This document shows, in pieces, positions 36,092-45,353 of a stretch of DNA of 64,000 bases (positions are counted from its first letter, which is position 1; the number at the start of each line of letters is the position of its first letter). The translations under genes were made by a program, and so were the position numbers. The DNA is taken from positions 3,534,001 through 3,598,000 of the forward strand of contig NZ_CP013200.1 of assembly GCF_001445575.1 (NCBI RefSeq), written 5' to 3'. The notes under the pieces were generated by a model. It was not told the origin of the DNA. It searched no databases and worked only from the letters and a program-made list of their open reading frames with translations. The DNA comes from Arthrobacter alpinus (GTDB lineage Bacteria > Actinomycetota > Actinomycetes > Actinomycetales > Micrococcaceae).

Positions 36092-39000
36092 CTACCGCTC
36101 GTGATCCATGGTCGTGGCCACCTGCAGCTTGAACGCCTTGCCCCGGCCCACCACGTAACCGCGGCCCGGGACAAACTTATTGTTGTGCAGCCGGCCCAGC
36201 GAGGTATTCATCAAGGTGTCGCCCTCGATGTCGCTCGGGTTCAGCAGCAGGCCACGGCGGCCTGACTTGAACAGCCCGGCAATGCTCCATGCGGCAGCCC
36301 AGGTGGAGGTCTCGCCTTCGCCCACCACAAAGAGGTTCGCCTTGATGGCCGATTTGATCAAGGTGACCAGATCCATTTCAGCCTCGGAATCGGCAAACTC
36401 CGTGACCCCCTCAATGAAGAATGCCACCGGTGTGGTTTCACTTTCCACCAGGTCGATGAAGCGCTGCAGCTCCGGCTCCAGCGCCGCAGCCGTTACGATG
36501 GCCTCGTCCCACACGGACAGGTTGGCGACCGCCGATCGTCGTGAGCCGAAGTACACGCGGCGAGTGCCCGGCGTCGACCGTTTGAACGCCTCCGCCAAGG
36601 TGACCAGGGCGGTGGTGCGCCCGGACGACGGCGGCCCGGTCAGCATGAGCGCGCCGCTGGCTTGCAGTCCGGCCGGTTCCAGGTTGTAATCGTCCACGCC
36701 AATGATGACGTTGCCGGGGGTTGCTTCGGGGAGCACGTTCAAATCCAGGCTCTCCGGCAGCGATTCGATCCGCGGGGCGGCCGGCACGCCCTGACGGCGC
36801 ATGGTCTCGCCCAGGCTGGCCACCTGACGCGCCTGCAAAGCCAAGTTGGGCGTTCCACCGAAGATCGCCATCTGGATTTCGCCGCCGTCGATCATGCCGC
36901 GCCCGGGAGGCGATGCGGCGTCGAGGACGTCGCGGGGCAGGCCCAGGTTGGAATAGTCATCCGCTGTTGCCATGCGGAGCACCAGTAGGCGCTGCACGGA
37001 GGAGGCCAACGACGCCGGGAGCGACTTTGGGCTGTCACCGGCAATGACAATGTGGACACCCATGGGACGGCCGTCAGTGGCGATCTGCTGGAGGGTTTCG
37101 AACTGGGTCATGCCCACCCGGAACTCGTACAGCTCCCGGAAGGTAGCCAAACCGTCCACCATGACAATGATGCGTGGTTCATTGGGCTTGTTGGCTAGGC
37201 GGCGGTACTCGGCAATGCTGCCAGCCTTCACGGCGGCGAACGTTTCGGCGCGCTCCTCGATGAGGCCGCGCACATAACGCAGCAGCCTGCCCACGCGCTC
37301 GGCGTCCTCGGCATTGATAATGCCGCCCACATGGGGCAGCGCCTCGAGCATTTGCAAACCGTTGGAGGCCGCATCGATGCCGTACACCTGCACGGGACCA
37401 CCGCGCGGGGTGATGGCGGCGGCAACGGCAATGGTGCGCAGGGCAGCGGATTTACCGGAACCGCTGGCACCCAGGATGGCCATGTTGCCATCCTTGTCAG
37501 GTTCGAAGAATACAGTGGGCTGGGCCTGGTGTTCCGGATCATCCATGACACCCAACACCAACTGCTCATCTGTGCGGGAGTTGGGCAGTTTGGAGAAGTC
37601 GTAGATCTCCGAAAGCTCGCTCAGCCACGGCTTGCGGGGCGGCTTAATGCCCAACTCCACAGCTGTCAGGGAAATATTGGCCACCACCTTGGCGATGTCG
37701 TTGGGCCCGGCCGAATCCTCCACAGGTGCTACAGCGAGCTCCTGCTCCCACGGGGCACCTGCGCCAAAGTCCATCTCCACAATGTCAATGCGTGGACGTT
37801 GCGGGGTGCGCGTTGTCCAACCACCGGCATAACCGGTCTGGAAACCCTGAATGCGCCCCGGTCCGGTCTTGGCAGCTCCGCGCCCGGGAATGGACGGGCT
37901 GAAGTACGCCGCGGTGGGCTCCCCCAAAATGTCCTGAGAATCGTCAACATCGGCCATGCGCAAGGCGATACGCATATTCGTATTGGCGCGCAGGCTGTCC
38001 TTGATGACACCCGAGGGGCGCTGCGTGGCCAAGATCAGGTGCAAGCCCAGTGAGCGGCCACGTGCAGCCACATCCACCACGCCGTCAACGAACTCCGGCA
38101 CTTCCTTGGCCAGTGCGGCGAACTCATCCACCACAATGATCAACGACGGCGGCGTCTCCGGATCTGCTTCCCGCTCCATGGCTAGCAGGTCCTTGGCCTT
38201 TTTGCGGTTCAGCAGGTGCTCCCGGAAGTGCAGCTCGGCACGCAGGGAGGTCAGCGCCCGGCGCACCAAGTGCGGGGACAAATCTGTTACTAGCCCCACG
38301 GTGTGCGGCAGTTTCACGCAGTCGGCAAAAGCCGCACCACCCTTGTAGTCAACGAACAAGAAGGAGAGCCGGTCAGGACTGTACGCTGCGGCCATGCCCA
38401 GGACCCACGCCTGCAGAAACTCGGACTTTCCGGCGCCTGTGGTTCCACCCACCAGGGCATGCGGACCTTCGGTCTTCAAATCCAGGTACATGGGTTCCAC
38501 GCCCTTGGAACCGACCAAGGCTCGCAGGGAACCTTGGTACTTGCGGTTCTTGACGGCGCGGGAGGCAACAGAGTTGTTCTCCAGCCACCGATCAGCAATG
38601 CCGGAGGTGCTTTCCACCAGATCGTGGCCGGCGAGTGCCACATACGACACGCTCCGTGGAAGGTCAGAATCGTCGTCGACCGGTGTGCCGGAGTCAACCA
38701 CGGGTGCCATCATGCGGGCCAGCTGGGACGCCAAGTCCAGGCTGACGCTTTCGCAGCTCACGGGGTACGTCAGTTGACCCAGACGGACCTGGCCGGTGGT
38801 GGCGGTTTCGGCAACATGGACAAAGTCGCGGCACGGAGCCGGCAAGGCTTCCACGGAACCGGCAATCCACATGATGTGAATGCCGGCGTCTGCACCATAT
38901 TCGGTCAGGCGCGTCAGGCGGGCCCGGTCCACCTTGACATCGTCTTCAATGATGACCAGCATGACAGGGGTTGCCGGCGCCGGCGTTTCTGCCTTGGCCG

Positions 39001-40528
39001 GGTCTTGACTGCCACGGTGGGCGGCGGCATGGGCGGAAAGGTTGACGCCGCGGGTGACCATGAGGTCCTCCAACGCGGCCAGCAACACACTGGCCGCCCC
39101 GCTGCCGGAGGCCAAATGGTCCGAGCCCAGCGGGGAATGGACGGAGTCCACATGGGGCAACCATTGCAGCCACTCCCAGCGTTGCTTGGACTCGGCGGAG
39201 GTCATGGCGGCCACTGCCAGTTCGGCTGGTGAGTGCAGACCTACGGCCTGCAGTACCAGGGCGCGGGCAACATCGTCCACCACGCCGCGCGGGCCGGCCA
39301 CGCCCAGGGCGCCGCTGTTGCGCAACTGTGCCACCACCGGGACAGCGTCAATATCGGAGAATTCCGTCTTCAGGTCCTGAATTTCTGCCATGTATTCAGG
39401 CAGCGTCTCATTACTGTCACCGACCTCCACCGGGGTTCGTGAGGGCTGGCGGCCAACACCAAGACGCAGGGACAAAAATGCTCTATGTTCGGGACGGTGG
39501 GTCCACATCAGCGGGCCCAGCTTGTAAATGGCGTCAACGGTTTCCGCCGTCGACGGGCTTTCGGCGAGGCGGATGGCACGCTCAACCTGCGCACGTGCCG
39601 TCATTTGGCGCCTGAACTCCTTGACGGAGCCACGGAACTGCTCAATGGATTCACGGAGTTCGCGTTTGGCGTTGACTTTCTGATCCACAAAACCACCAAT
39701 GATCATCAACGGCATCATGGCCATGAAGATGACACTGAACAGGCTCTTGGTGACGGCGAACATGACGGCACCCATGAGGATCGGGGCAATCAGCATGACC
39801 AGAGGGAAGCGATCCCGGCGTGGCCGCTTCGGGCCCGCCGGGACGGTTTGCTTCTCAATTTTGAATTGCGCCACCACACGCGGCGAGCGGTTGAATTCCA
39901 CCAAGGGGCTGGTAGGTCCGGCGTGGGAGCCGCGGCCCAGGCTGACCACGGAAATAGTGGTCTCCCCGAGCGTCACCTCATCCGAGGAGCCCAGCATGGC
40001 CCGGGAGATCTGAATCCCTTCCATCATGAGCCCGTTGGCCGAACCGGTGTCCACAATTTCCACGGTCTCGCCAACCGTGATGCGGGCATGTCGCTTTGAG
40101 GTCATGGGATCGCTGAGCCGTACGTCTGCGTCAAAATCACGCCCCACGTAGCTGGTGCCCGACGGTAGGGCGAATTCCTTGCCGGCATCTGGGCCGGCCA
40201 TGACGCGCAGGGTGGCCGCGGCCGGCCCTCGGTCCTGATTGGGCAGGGCGAAGGACTCGCTGACCTGCGTGAGTGAAACCGTGGCCCCGGGGCGCAGCCC
40301 GGATTCCAGCAAGTTGCCCTCCGGCGGCAGGGTGCGGCCTCGGACGCCACCCACCATGGATTCCTCCACCAGCAAGGACAGGTTTTTCGGCGCCTGCGCC
40401 CCCTTGCGTGAGGGATCGGAGAGGTACAGCTCCGTGGCAATATCCCCTACCGAGGCCAAACCGTCCACTGTCACAGCGAGGTTCTTATCCCCTTGCGGTT
40501 CGCGCCGAAGCGTCAGTCGCAGCCTCAT
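36092..40528 (-). CDS. EccC/EssC-type FtsK/SpoIIIE ATPase with FHA domain
   Basis: A 1478-residue motor protein of type VII secretion. Residues 1-100 have a beta-rich, ubiquitin/YukD-like look (VTVDGLASVGDIATELY, LLESGLRPGATVSLTQ). An FHA domain follows at about 105-200 (TSYVGRDFDADVRLSDPMTS, KRHARI, SANGL). Two membrane segments lie near 240-275 (FPLVMLIAPILMGAVMFAV). Then come three ATPase modules. The first has Walker A GGTTGAGKSEFLQ near 696, FLFVDYKGGAAFAD and IIVVDEFAALAKE. The second has GASGSGKSAALRT near 1021. The third is degenerate, GPPSSGRTTALVT near 1303, with Arg for Lys. The layout is closer to firmicute EssC than to mycobacterial EccC. Its start overlaps the FHA/winged-helix gene by four bases. 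Confidence 0.94.
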   Translation of the reverse strand: MRLRLTLRREPQGDKNLAVTVDGLASVGDIATELYLSDPSRKGAQAPKNLSLLVEESMVGGVRGRTLPPEGNLLESGLRPGATVSLTQVSESFALPNQDRGPAAATLRVMAGPDAGKEFALPSGTSYVGRDFDADVRLSDPMTSKRHARITVGETVEIVDTGSANGLMMEGIQISRAMLGSSDEVTLGETTISVVSLGRGSHAGPTSPLVEFNRSPRVVAQFKIEKQTVPAGPKRPRRDRFPLVMLIAPILMGAVMFAVTKSLFSVIFMAMMPLMIIGGFVDQKVNAKRELRESIEQFRGSVKEFRRQMTARAQVERAIRLAESPSTAETVDAIYKLGPLMWTHRPEHRAFLSLRLGVGRQPSRTPVEVGDSNETLPEYMAEIQDLKTEFSDIDAVPVVAQLRNSGALGVAGPRGVVDDVARALVLQAVGLHSPAELAVAAMTSAESKQRWEWLQWLPHVDSVHSPLGSDHLASGSGAASVLLAALEDLMVTRGVNLSAHAAAHRGSQDPAKAETPAPATPVMLVIIEDDVKVDRARLTRLTEYGADAGIHIMWIAGSVEALPAPCRDFVHVAETATTGQVRLGQLTYPVSCESVSLDLASQLARMMAPVVDSGTPVDDDSDLPRSVSYVALAGHDLVESTSGIADRWLENNSVASRAVKNRKYQGSLRALVGSKGVEPMYLDLKTEGPHALVGGTTGAGKSEFLQAWVLGMAAAYSPDRLSFLFVDYKGGAAFADCVKLPHTVGLVTDLSPHLVRRALTSLRAELHFREHLLNRKKAKDLLAMEREADPETPPSLIIVVDEFAALAKEVPEFVDGVVDVAARGRSLGLHLILATQRPSGVIKDSLRANTNMRIALRMADVDDSQDILGEPTAAYFSPSIPGRGAAKTGPGRIQGFQTGYAGGWTTRTPQRPRIDIVEMDFGAGAPWEQELAVAPVEDSAGPNDIAKVVANISLTAVELGIKPPRKPWLSELSEIYDFSKLPNSRTDEQLVLGVMDDPEHQAQPTVFFEPDKDGNMAILGASGSGKSAALRTIAVAAAITPRGGPVQVYGIDAASNGLQMLEALPHVGGIINAEDAERVGRLLRYVRGLIEERAETFAAVKAGSIAEYRRLANKPNEPRIIVMVDGLATFRELYEFRVGMTQFETLQQIATDGRPMGVHIVIAGDSPKSLPASLASSVQRLLVLRMATADDYSNLGLPRDVLDAASPPGRGMIDGGEIQMAIFGGTPNLALQARQVASLGETMRRQGVPAAPRIESLPESLDLNVLPEATPGNVIIGVDDYNLEPAGLQASGALMLTGPPSSGRTTALVTLAEAFKRSTPGTRRVYFGSRRSAVANLSVWDEAIVTAAALEPELQRFIDLVESETTPVAFFIEGVTEFADSEAEMDLVTLIKSAIKANLFVVGEGETSTWAAAWSIAGLFKSGRRGLLLNPSDIEGDTLMNTSLGRLHNNKFVPGRGYVVGRGKAFKLQVATTMDHER

Positions 40529-41229
40529 TCATCGTCCGTTCCACGTTGCGTTTCCAGCAGGGGCAGGTCATCGGAGGTGACCAGGTGCGAGGTCACAGCG
40601 TGTTCCACGAGGCGGGCGCGCCTGTTGGTAGCTAGTTTTCCACCACCGCCGCGCAGTCCCACGACGCCCACGCGGTCCAGTTTGTCGCACACGTTATCGA
40701 GCTTGCGGTTGAAACGGGTCAGGGCCCAGCCCAGCCGTTTGGCGGCTTGGGCCGAGGATGGGATGGAGCTAAAACCTGTTCCTTCGCGGCGCAGCATGGG
40801 CTCTGCCAAGGCAACGATCAGCGCCTTCTGCGAGGGGGTGAACACCACCGGGCCAATGGTGGTGGAGCCGGCCGAATCGTCTTCGCGGCTCTGGGACATG
40901 AACGACGGCGAATCCAAGTGCACGGAGAACTCGTACGTGGTGGGTCCGGCGGTGAAGATCACGTTGGTCTGGGCAAACACCAGTGGGATGCGCGCCCCTG
41001 GGGCCATCCAGGCCTGCATGCCACCGGCAGCGTCGGCGATGGTGGCACTGAGCATGGTGCCGGCATTGGTGAGCCACCAAATTCCGTCATATTTGCTGAC
41101 TTCCAGGAATTTCCGGTGCAGATACGGGTTATCGTCAACCTCAATATCGCCTTCACGGCCAATACTGAAGACGTCCTCGGGCGATGGTTCATACCATTCG
41201 CCGCAAAAATCAATGGTCAGTTCAGCCAT
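40525..41229 (-). CDS. FHA-like protein with C-terminal winged helix
   Basis: A 234-residue cytoplasmic protein. Residues 1-110 look like an FHA-type beta-sandwich (EDVFSIGREGDIEVDDNPYL, HRKFLEVSKYDGIWWLTNAG), which would bind phospho-threonine. The part after about residue 125 is helical and resembles a winged helix-turn-helix (FTPSQKALIVALAEPMLRRE, SSAQAAKRLGWALTRFNRKL). AGGGGG precedes the ATG by eight bases. It overlaps the EccC gene and follows the kinase gene by 37 bases, so it probably reads the kinase output, either at the secretion motor or on DNA. The domain calls are from pattern and are moderate in confidence. Confidence 0.78.
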   Translation of the reverse strand: MAELTIDFCGEWYEPSPEDVFSIGREGDIEVDDNPYLHRKFLEVSKYDGIWWLTNAGTMLSATIADAAGGMQAWMAPGARIPLVFAQTNVIFTAGPTTYEFSVHLDSPSFMSQSREDDSAGSTTIGPVVFTPSQKALIVALAEPMLRREGTGFSSIPSSAQAAKRLGWALTRFNRKLDNVCDKLDRVGVVGLRGGGGKLATNRRARLVEHAVTSHLVTSDDLPLLETQRGTDDE

Positions 41230-41266
41230 GACGGCAGCCCCCTTGTTTGTTCATGATGCTTCATGG

Positions 41267-43060
41267 TCACTTGGAGCACTTTCTTGTCTCGTCCGAGACA
41301 TTTCCGCTCTTGCGCAGCAGCTTCACGGCAATGCATGACTCTCCATTGGCGCCGTTGACCACAAAAACTCTGTTGTCCGGAATTCTCTTGAACTCCCCCG
41401 CATCCACCACGCTGACGGCGGCCCACATGTACTGGTCGCCCTCCTGCGGATCCGGATTTTTCCACGTCCATTCGGCCCCGCCATTGATGGGCTTAGCCGC
41501 CAAATCGGTCACCTGCGGCACATCGGAGCCCACCACCAGCGCCGTGGGCGGCGCGGTGGGTTGGACTACCGTGTCAATTTTGTCCGGCGCCCCAACGTTG
41601 AGGAAGACCACAATGGCAACAACGACGGCGGCTACGAGTACCAGCCCCGAGACCATTCCCAGCCACATCCCTTTCTTCTTCGCCGGTTCCAGCTCGGGAA
41701 CGTGGGCGTCTGCGGCCGGAGCGAGTAGTTCGTTGCGTCCCACTGTCTGGTCCAGGACATGGCTGGAGGCGGCATGGTGCTGACCGAGCTGGTTCTGGGC
41801 CGCTTGGTTCTGGCCGATAGGGTTCTGCGCCGGGGCACCAGTGCGGAAGCCGGTGTCGTTCCAGGCTGTGGGCGAGGCGATATTCGAGTAGCTCTTGGGG
41901 ACTGTGGCTCCACCCGTGGTGTCCTGCGACGGGACTGTCTGGCCATTGCGAGTCAGGTTGCCGGTGGAACCGCTCACCCCTGGGCCGTTCACTCCGGAGC
42001 CAGTCACCCCAGGGACGTTGTTGATCTGCGGCGGTGCCGTGAAGGAGGCGCCAGCCCTGGAAGTGTTCCGCGATGGGAAGGTGGGGTTACTGGTGCTCGC
42101 GTCAGGATCGATGGAGATGATGGAGCGCACCCGGGTGGCCTCTGAATAATCATCAGATTGGCTGGGCCGTCCGTCGTGGACAACAATATCTTCCTGCACT
42201 TCAAAGGGCGTGACGGAGTAGTTCAGGTCCGCCTGCACACGCATGAGTGCCCGGGCAAAATCTTTCGCGCTGCTGTAGCGCGAACTCGGGTGCTTGGCCA
42301 TGGCTGTGGCCAAGACCATTTCCAAGGCTTCGGGAATATCTGCCCGGCCCAGTTTGGGCAGCGGCATGGAGGCGATCCGATCGCCCAGGATCCGGTATGA
42401 ATTCTCGGCACCCGGAATAACGAACGGCGAATGCCCGGCCAGCAAGGTGTAGATCGTGGCGCCCAGGGCCCAGATATCTACTTTGACGCCATCCGTTGCT
42501 CCCGAGGCGAAGGATTCAGGTGGCGACCACGGCACTGACATGCCGCCGCCGTCGTCCTGCAGGGCATCCATGGTTGCGGAAATACCAAAGTCGGTCAGCG
42601 CTGGCCGGTTGTAGTCCGTGACCAGAATATTGGCCGGTTTGATGTCCCGGTGCGCAATGCCCGCACGGTGCGCGGTCTCCACGGCGGAGGCCACCTGGAT
42701 GCCAATTTCCATGGCTTTATCGGCACTGAAACGGCCCTGTTTGAACTGCATGTCCAGGCTGGGTCGCGAGCAGTACTCCATGGCCAGATACGAGTGCCCG
42801 GAATCGGTGATCTCGGCTTCGTAAATGGTGACAATGTACGGGTGTGCGGACAGCTCGGCCATGAGGTTCGCTTCGGACTCAAAGCGGGTCCTGGCACCAG
42901 CGGTTTTCAGGTCTGCGGTGAGGACCTTAATGGCAACCTTGCGCCGGGGGCGTTCCTGCTCATACAGGTACACCTCAGAGAAACCGCCCGATCCCAGACC
43001 GGAAATAAAGGTGTAGCCCGGAAGTTGCGGGGGCGCCGGCGCTGCACGTCTATTGCTCAC
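41267..43060 (-). CDS. Membrane Ser/Thr protein kinase (PknB-like)
   Basis: A 597-residue Hanks-type kinase. The kinase domain spans about 12-275. It shows the Gly loop ISGLGSGGFSEVYLYEQ, the VAIKVL lysine, the catalytic loop HRDIKPANILVTDYNRPALT followed by DFG in the same stretch, and the APE-like WSPPESFAS. A Ser/Thr/Asn/Gln-rich linker of about 180 residues follows. One membrane segment lies near 460-485 (LGMVSGLVLVAAVVVAIVVF) and a C-terminal extracellular domain of about 110 residues with a cysteine pair closes the protein. No PASTA repeats are present. It starts at a GTG overlapping the FHA gene. Likely substrates are the FHA and surface proteins of the cluster, with the PP2C at 45346-46413 as antagonist. 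Confidence 0.94.
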   Translation of the reverse strand: MSNRRAAPAPPQLPGYTFISGLGSGGFSEVYLYEQERPRRKVAIKVLTADLKTAGARTRFESEANLMAELSAHPYIVTIYEAEITDSGHSYLAMEYCSRPSLDMQFKQGRFSADKAMEIGIQVASAVETAHRAGIAHRDIKPANILVTDYNRPALTDFGISATMDALQDDGGGMSVPWSPPESFASGATDGVKVDIWALGATIYTLLAGHSPFVIPGAENSYRILGDRIASMPLPKLGRADIPEALEMVLATAMAKHPSSRYSSAKDFARALMRVQADLNYSVTPFEVQEDIVVHDGRPSQSDDYSEATRVRSIISIDPDASTSNPTFPSRNTSRAGASFTAPPQINNVPGVTGSGVNGPGVSGSTGNLTRNGQTVPSQDTTGGATVPKSYSNIASPTAWNDTGFRTGAPAQNPIGQNQAAQNQLGQHHAASSHVLDQTVGRNELLAPAADAHVPELEPAKKKGMWLGMVSGLVLVAAVVVAIVVFLNVGAPDKIDTVVQPTAPPTALVVGSDVPQVTDLAAKPINGGAEWTWKNPDPQEGDQYMWAAVSVVDAGEFKRIPDNRVFVVNGANGESCIAVKLLRKSGNVSDETRKCSK

Positions 43061-43908
43061 AGCAGTCCGTCAAAGAGGAGGGAGATGCCGTCTCCTAGTT
43101 CGGCAATGTCCCCGTTGAGCAAGATGGCTTCTTCTCCCTGGCTCAGGCGGCGTGGTGCCTGACCTTCGCGCACCAGGACAGTTCCGTTGGTGGCCTTCAG
43201 ATCCACCAGGAGAACATCCCAGCCGTCAAGGCGCACTTCCACGTGAGAGCGTGAAATATCGTCGTTGCCGCTCTTGACCTGGACCAGTCGGGGCATGGCG
43301 CCGCCCATGACACGGGACACCGAAGGTTGGCGACCAATGATGAGCGAGTGGTCAAGTTCCACCGATTCGCCACTGGAAATGTGCATGGTGCCCAGTCGCG
43401 GACGGCCCACTTCACGCGGTTCGGAGTTGAGCACGGCACCGCAATCCGAGCACTGTGAACGGCTTGGCGGGTTGGCATGGCCATGCAAGCACAACCGTGC
43501 CAAAACCATGGGTCCGGTGGGCGGCCGTGATTCCAAAGGTGTCGCGGCGGCTAGACCTTCCTCACGCTTGTAGTCGCTACTCATGACAGTTTGGCCATCA
43601 TGATCGGGGTCAAACGGTTGGTTATCAGCAGCTGCGTCTTGCTGTTCTTGCTGTTTTTGCTGTTCTTGCTGGTGTGATTCCTGAGCATCCAGTGCGCCGG
43701 GCTTGCCCCACGGCACCGAGCCAATCATGAGGGACTGCACTGGCTCCTCGGCTGCCGCAGGGTCTAGGGCACAGGTGGTCGAGGCCGTCTCCTGGGGGTG
43801 CTGTGCAGATTCGGAATCCTGCGCACCTTCATGACCGTTGCCTGTCAGCGGAGGCAGCGGCGGCAGGGGCGGAAGCACCGGGTCAGCATTCGGCGAGGTG
43901 ATCGGCAA
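43057..43908 (-). CDS. Zinc-ribbon FHA domain protein
   Basis: A 283-residue protein. The first 125 residues are Pro/Gln-rich and disordered (PVLPPLPPLPPLTG and a KQQEQQ-like run). A zinc-ribbon pattern CLHGHANPPSRSQCSDCG lies at about 138-156. A C-terminal FHA domain follows at about 180-283, with SLIIGRQPSVSRVMGG, ISRSHVEVRLDGW and LKATNGTVLV supplying the Gly-Arg, Ser-His and Asn-Gly phosphothreonine-binding residues. The start is uncertain: the first codon is a TTG at 43908, inside the upstream gene by 64 bases and without a ribosome binding site, so translation may depend on coupling or begin later. Its stop overlaps the kinase start. Confidence 0.85.
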   Translation of the reverse strand: MPITSPNADPVLPPLPPLPPLTGNGHEGAQDSESAQHPQETASTTCALDPAAAEEPVQSLMIGSVPWGKPGALDAQESHQQEQQKQQEQQDAAADNQPFDPDHDGQTVMSSDYKREEGLAAATPLESRPPTGPMVLARLCLHGHANPPSRSQCSDCGAVLNSEPREVGRPRLGTMHISSGESVELDHSLIIGRQPSVSRVMGGAMPRLVQVKSGNDDISRSHVEVRLDGWDVLLVDLKATNGTVLVREGQAPRRLSQGEEAILLNGDIAELGDGISLLFDGLL

Positions 43909-45353
43909 GCCGTTTCATCCAAACGAACGGCTGCATCTTCCACGCTTCGGGTCACAGTGGGACCCCACAAGTGGTCATAGCTAGTGGTGAAAGAGCCGTC
44001 ATCGGCAGGCGAAGAAATAGCTGCGCCTTCCACTGCCGAACCATCGCTGTCCTGATCGGATTCATCGGACTGCTCATCATCGGCTGTGCCATCATGCTGC
44101 TCAGGCGTATGGCTGGCAGAGTCGAACTGCGCGGCATCATTGTTCAGCGGCTCACCCAAGTAGTCCGCGTCCGGCGAATCGCCAGCGGCGGAGTCCTCAT
44201 CGTGCATATCGGGACGGATGGTCAGATTCAAATCATTGATGGCATCCACGTCGTTTGCCTGCACAGGAGCCAACTGGGCAACCCATTCAGCATCCGCAGC
44301 CTCGGCCGCCATGGCGAACCCGGCATAGGCGTCCGCTTCATCCTCGGTGTCCTCATGAGTGTTCTCGTGAGCAGCTGGCGCCTCGACGCCCGGCGCTGAG
44401 CTTTCAGCTTCGTTGAACAGCTCCTCTGAGCTTTCAGCTTCAGTGAACTGCTCCCCTATAGCTTGTTCCTCTGTTGCTTGTCCGGCAGCGTCCACCACGG
44501 GCGCAAACCAATTGGCCTTGGTCAGCGAAACTACCTGCTCCTGCGGCAACGATTCATCAGCAAATGCTGTGGACTCATCGTCCGCAGCACCGTCCTCAGC
44601 GGCCTGAATTTCAGCGGGAGCAGCCAGTGCGGCGTCAGAGTGATGTCCACCGTCCGGGTCCGTCACCTGCTCCGTGCCGGCAGTCGGGAAGTACACGGTG
44701 GTGCCATCCAAATCGGCATTAGTGGCTTGAACCCAGCCGGTCTCGGGCGCAAGCTCAGGCGCGTTTTCGCCTTCAGCAGCCCAAACAGAGGCGGGCGCAC
44801 CGGCGTCGTACTCGGTATCAGTGGACACACTTTCAGCCTCAGGGGAGCTAGCGAGCTCCACGGCAGCGGGCACATCGTTAGCAGCGACGTCTCCAGCCAG
44901 GCGGTTTCCCGCAGTGTCCAGGAGCAGCGACTGCAACCGGACCACGGCTTCGCTCACGGCAAGGTCAAGCGCGGTCTCATCGGCGTCGGGGTCGGCCATG
45001 GTCAGTTCCAATGACTCCGGAAGCACCAGTGACCGCTCGCTCCAGGTGCTCACGTCACGGCCAGAAACCACCTCGGCGGAACCGTTGAGGTGCGCGATGA
45101 GGGTGATGTCCCCGCGCAGGATGGCATGCAGTTTGTCGCTCTGAACCAGGATGGCGAAGCTAGGCAGGCCGGTGAGACCCGTGCCGAACTGGTTGGTCAC
45201 CTCGTTCAGGACGCCGTGAATGGTGGGGTCCTGGCCGAGGAAATCCCACAGCCGGTTCACGATGTTCGGACTGGTGTTGCTCTCCAGCACGATGACAGAG
45301 CCGGAACGCACAATGCCAAGCCAAGTTCCTGTGCGGTACGTGCTGCTAACCAT
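43845..45353 (-). CDS. Acidic disordered protein of the kinase cluster, unknown
   Basis: A 502-residue protein. The first 145 residues look globular (STYRTGTWLGIVRSGSVIVL, GLPSFAILVQSDKLHAILRG, VSTWSERSLVLPESLEL). The rest is strongly acidic, low-complexity sequence rich in Ala, Glu, Asp and Thr (EEQAIGEQFTEAESSEELFN). I do not recognise the family. AAGGAG lies four bases before the ATG at 45353, and the start overlaps the PP2C stop by eight bases, so co-translation is likely. The acidic tail has many Thr and Ser that could be kinase targets. The C-terminal 20 residues overlap the next gene and are Arg/Cys-rich, unlike the rest, so the true end may differ. Confidence 0.75.
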   Translation of the reverse strand: MVSSTYRTGTWLGIVRSGSVIVLESNTSPNIVNRLWDFLGQDPTIHGVLNEVTNQFGTGLTGLPSFAILVQSDKLHAILRGDITLIAHLNGSAEVVSGRDVSTWSERSLVLPESLELTMADPDADETALDLAVSEAVVRLQSLLLDTAGNRLAGDVAANDVPAAVELASSPEAESVSTDTEYDAGAPASVWAAEGENAPELAPETGWVQATNADLDGTTVYFPTAGTEQVTDPDGGHHSDAALAAPAEIQAAEDGAADDESTAFADESLPQEQVVSLTKANWFAPVVDAAGQATEEQAIGEQFTEAESSEELFNEAESSAPGVEAPAAHENTHEDTEDEADAYAGFAMAAEAADAEWVAQLAPVQANDVDAINDLNLTIRPDMHDEDSAAGDSPDADYLGEPLNNDAAQFDSASHTPEQHDGTADDEQSDESDQDSDGSAVEGAAISSPADDGSFTTSYDHLWGPTVTRSVEDAAVRLDETACRSPRRMLTRCFRPCRRCLR

